Shown one piece after another: positions 5,008-6,689 of a stretch of DNA of 6,689 nucleotides. The stretch is from an uncultured Hungatella sp. (GTDB lineage Bacteria; Bacillota; Clostridia; Lachnospirales; Lachnospiraceae). The DNA lies in assembly GCA_959018155.1 (NCBI GenBank), contig CAUEKH010000139.1, positions 1 to 6,689 of the forward strand, given 5' to 3'. Under the pieces are notes generated by a model. The model saw only the letters and a list, made by a program, of their open reading frames with translations. It had not been told where the DNA came from and made no database searches. Within the stretch, counting starts at the first letter, position 1. Every line of letters starts with the position of its first letter. A program made the translations under genes and the position numbers.

Positions 5008-5571
5008 TCACACGCCATATACAACAATACCAAGACATGCTGATAGTACAATCAGCATGATGGGGAAAATCTTCCTCTTTAAAATCGGTTTTGCACCAAC
5101 AGTAATCCCCCCTAAAACAGCAGCTATCATCACAGCCCGTATATTCGCACGGTTATCCCCTGTCAGGGAAATGCAGTTGCTCACTGTCATATAAACTCCG
5201 GTCGCCAGAATAATTCCGATTATACACGGCTTTAATCCACGCAGAATCGCCTGGAAATAACTGTTTTTCAACAGTGTTTTCAAAACAACCAGGACCAGCA
5301 GGATTATGATAAATGACGGAAGCACAACCGCCAAAGTCGCCAGGAGTGCACCGGGAAAACCGGCCTGGCTGCTTCCAACGTATGTTGCAAGATTCACCAT
5401 GATTGGGCCTGGTGTACTCTCGCTGACAGCAATCATATAAGCCAGTTCCTCATCCGTCAGCCAGCCATAAGAAAGCACGACATCGCGAATCAGGGGAATT
5501 GCCCCATATGCGCCACCAAATGCAAAACAGCCAACTTTCAGAAATCCGAAAAACAGTTCCAGGTAAATCAT
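5008..5571 (-). CDS. chrA: Chromate-family (CHR) transporter, second half of a split pair
   Basis: A 187-residue membrane protein of the short-chain CHR type, consisting of one CHR domain; long-chain ChrA proteins carry two in one chain. Family motifs are FGGAYGAIP (18-26), ESTPGP (51-56) and GFPGALLATLAVVLPSF (71-87), with several hydrophobic helices after. Its ATG overlaps the TGA of the preceding CHR gene (ATGA), so the two are translationally coupled and probably assemble as one heterodimeric transporter. Known long ChrA proteins export chromate, but many CHR proteins in anaerobes are untested and may move another anion. A hairpin terminator follows 18 nt after the stop. The symbol is a family label, not a proven function. 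Confidence 0.92.
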   Translation of the reverse strand: MIYLELFFGFLKVGCFAFGGAYGAIPLIRDVVLSYGWLTDEELAYMIAVSESTPGPIMVNLATYVGSSQAGFPGALLATLAVVLPSFIIILLVLVVLKTLLKNSYFQAILRGLKPCIIGIILATGVYMTVSNCISLTGDNRANIRAVMIAAVLGGITVGAKPILKRKIFPIMLIVLSACLGIVVYGV

Positions 5572-6158
5572 GTCCCCGCACCGCCCTTCTTCTGCTGTTC
5601 CCGAGCACCTTTCCCCACATGCAGGACAAGGCTGACAGCCGCAGCAATCATCATCAGGCTGATGGTTGAAAAATTCCAGGAAAAAATATTGATTAAAAGC
5701 ATGACAAGAAAAGACATCCCCATAATCATGCGTGATAATATATTTTTCTTCATTTTCCTGATCATTGTAATGGCGGCATCCAGTATCAGAATACCAACAG
5801 CAATTTTAATGCCTTTCAATGTGCTTACAATCAAAGCAATTTCAAGGAAATTATCCAGAAACTTCGAAATCACGTAAATCACAGCAAAGGACGGCAGGAC
5901 AATCCCCAACGTAGCAGCCAACGCGCCAGGAAAGCCAGCCTGCTGATAGCCCACAAAGGTAGCACAGTTGATCGCGATCGGCCCTGGTGTAGACTCGGCA
6001 ATCACCGTGACATTCATCATATCATCATGGGTAATCCACTTCTTTTTTTCAACGCATTCGTTCTCAATCATAGAAATCATGGCATATCCCCCTCCAAAGG
6101 TGAATATGCCAATCTGCATAAAAGTCAGCAGTAAATCAGACAGAATATTCTTCTTCAT
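5568..6158 (-). CDS. chrA: Chromate-family (CHR) transporter, first half of a split pair
   Basis: A 196-residue single-domain CHR protein with FGGGYAMI (21-28), AESTPGPIAIN (54-64) and GFPGALAATLGIVLPSF (75-91), followed by hydrophobic helices and a basic, Gly-rich tail (KGAREQQKKGGAGT). The N-terminal amphipathic stretch before FGGG is typical of the family. AGGA lies 8 nt before the ATG at 6158, in the 11-nt gap after the fucosidase stop, so it is probably cotranscribed with that gene. The stop overlaps the start of the second CHR gene by four bases. The two halves share motifs but differ widely elsewhere, as in other short-chain pairs where each partner has its own role and opposite membrane orientation is proposed. 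Confidence 0.92.
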   Translation of the reverse strand: MKKNILSDLLLTFMQIGIFTFGGGYAMISMIENECVEKKKWITHDDMMNVTVIAESTPGPIAINCATFVGYQQAGFPGALAATLGIVLPSFAVIYVISKFLDNFLEIALIVSTLKGIKIAVGILILDAAITMIRKMKKNILSRMIMGMSFLVMLLINIFSWNFSTISLMMIAAAVSLVLHVGKGAREQQKKGGAGT

Positions 6159-6169
6159 ATTGCTTCCTG

Positions 6170-6689
6170 CTATCTCTCCTGTGCTCCGTAGATTCCCACA
6201 AAAGACACTTCCGGCGTTCCCCGGGATTCCAGAACTTCCACCGTAAGTCCTTTCGTCTCTCTGGCGTCAAACTCTGCTATCTTCTTATATCCGACAGCAC
6301 CGCCCTCATAGAGAACCGCCCCGTCCTCTTCATCGAGTATCCGGAACCGTTCAATCCGCTGGCTCTTTCTGATGTCTTCCATCAAAATAACGAGAGAAAC
6401 CGTTACCGGCTCCTTCCACTGATAGGTAATCCGCAGACTCTCTCCATCATCTTCCCTGCTTTCCTCACCGCTCTCAGCAAGGTTCACAGCCTCGCGTCTG
6501 CGCAGAAAATCACCCAGTTCCTCCAGGCGCTTCACGTCCGTCTCATGGAACAGTCCCTCCGGAGTTGGCGGAATATTAAGAAGCATCGTGGCATTCCCGC
6601 CTACAGCCCGGTCGTAGATATGGACCAGGTTCTCTAAGCTTCTCACCTTATCATCCTCATACGTATGATAGAACCAGCCCGGTCTGACA
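6170..6689 (-). CDS. Alpha-L-fucosidase, GH29 family, C-terminal part (partial)
   Basis: The frame is open from the right edge to the TAG at 6172-6170, giving the last 172 residues; the start and catalytic nucleophile lie outside the window. The visible segment RPGWFYHTYEDDKVRSLENLV continues into IYDRAVGGNATMLLNIPPTPEGLFHE, a clear GH29 signature from the end of the catalytic barrel. After this, from about residue 60, comes a C-terminal beta-rich region (VTVSLVILMEDIRKSQRIERFRI ... SFVGIYGA) typical of fucosidases with a C-terminal sandwich domain. These enzymes release alpha-linked fucose from glycans such as mucin or milk sugars. Whether it is secreted cannot be seen. The GTG at 6646 is internal, not a start. 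A CHR transporter gene follows 11 nt downstream. Confidence 0.92.
   Translation of the reverse strand, partial: VRPGWFYHTYEDDKVRSLENLVHIYDRAVGGNATMLLNIPPTPEGLFHETDVKRLEELGDFLRRREAVNLAESGEESREDDGESLRITYQWKEPVTVSLVILMEDIRKSQRIERFRILDEEDGAVLYEGGAVGYKKIAEFDARETKGLTVEVLESRGTPEVSFVGIYGAQER

Noticed and set aside
5008..6158. A frameshift splitting one long-chain ChrA into two genes
   Set aside because: Each product begins with its own complete CHR domain motifs and the junction is a clean ATGA overlap, which is the known short-chain paired form and not a broken gene.

Overview
The window looks like a chromosomal stretch from a Gram-positive anaerobe of the Clostridia, most likely a gut Lachnospiraceae-type organism. 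The basis is good purine-rich ribosome binding sites, a lipoprotein-type solute-binding protein, roughly even base composition, a GH29 fucosidase and a split chromate-family transporter. The genus is not determinable from the sequence alone.

Layout, left to right. (1) 1-2799, minus strand: the 5' part of an ABC importer operon of the peptide/nickel class. It reads lipoprotein solute-binding protein, then first permease, then the first codons of a second permease that runs off the left edge. (2) 2800-3017: the control region of that operon. It holds a near-consensus vegetative promoter directly after the preceding stop codon and a leader of about 180 nt. The leader ends in a nested hairpin plus U-run just before the ribosome binding site, an architecture typical of a riboswitch or attenuator. 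I do not recognise the class. (3) 3018-3744, minus: a two-gene unit made of a 47-residue single-pass membrane protein and a GNAT acetyltransferase, one base apart. (4) 3745-3908: a divergent promoter region. (5) 3909-4919, plus: a repeat protein with about 13.5 copies of an acidic 11-residue unit (33-bp tandem repeats) followed by a DUF4397-like domain. It has no visible signal peptide, and its promoter resembles mother-cell sporulation promoters. (6) 4949-4989: a hairpin between converging genes. (7) 5008-6689, minus: a tight cluster with the C-terminal part of a GH29 alpha-L-fucosidase and the two halves of a chromate-family (CHR) transporter.

How the parts fit. The importer genes form one transcription unit that probably takes up peptides or a chelated metal such as nickel; His-rich motifs in the binding protein hint at the metal option without proving it. 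The fucosidase and CHR pair are spaced as one operon, although no functional link is known to me. The most unusual items are the 33-bp-repeat DUF4397 protein, the structured leader of the importer operon, and the unannotated small membrane protein coupled to the acetyltransferase.
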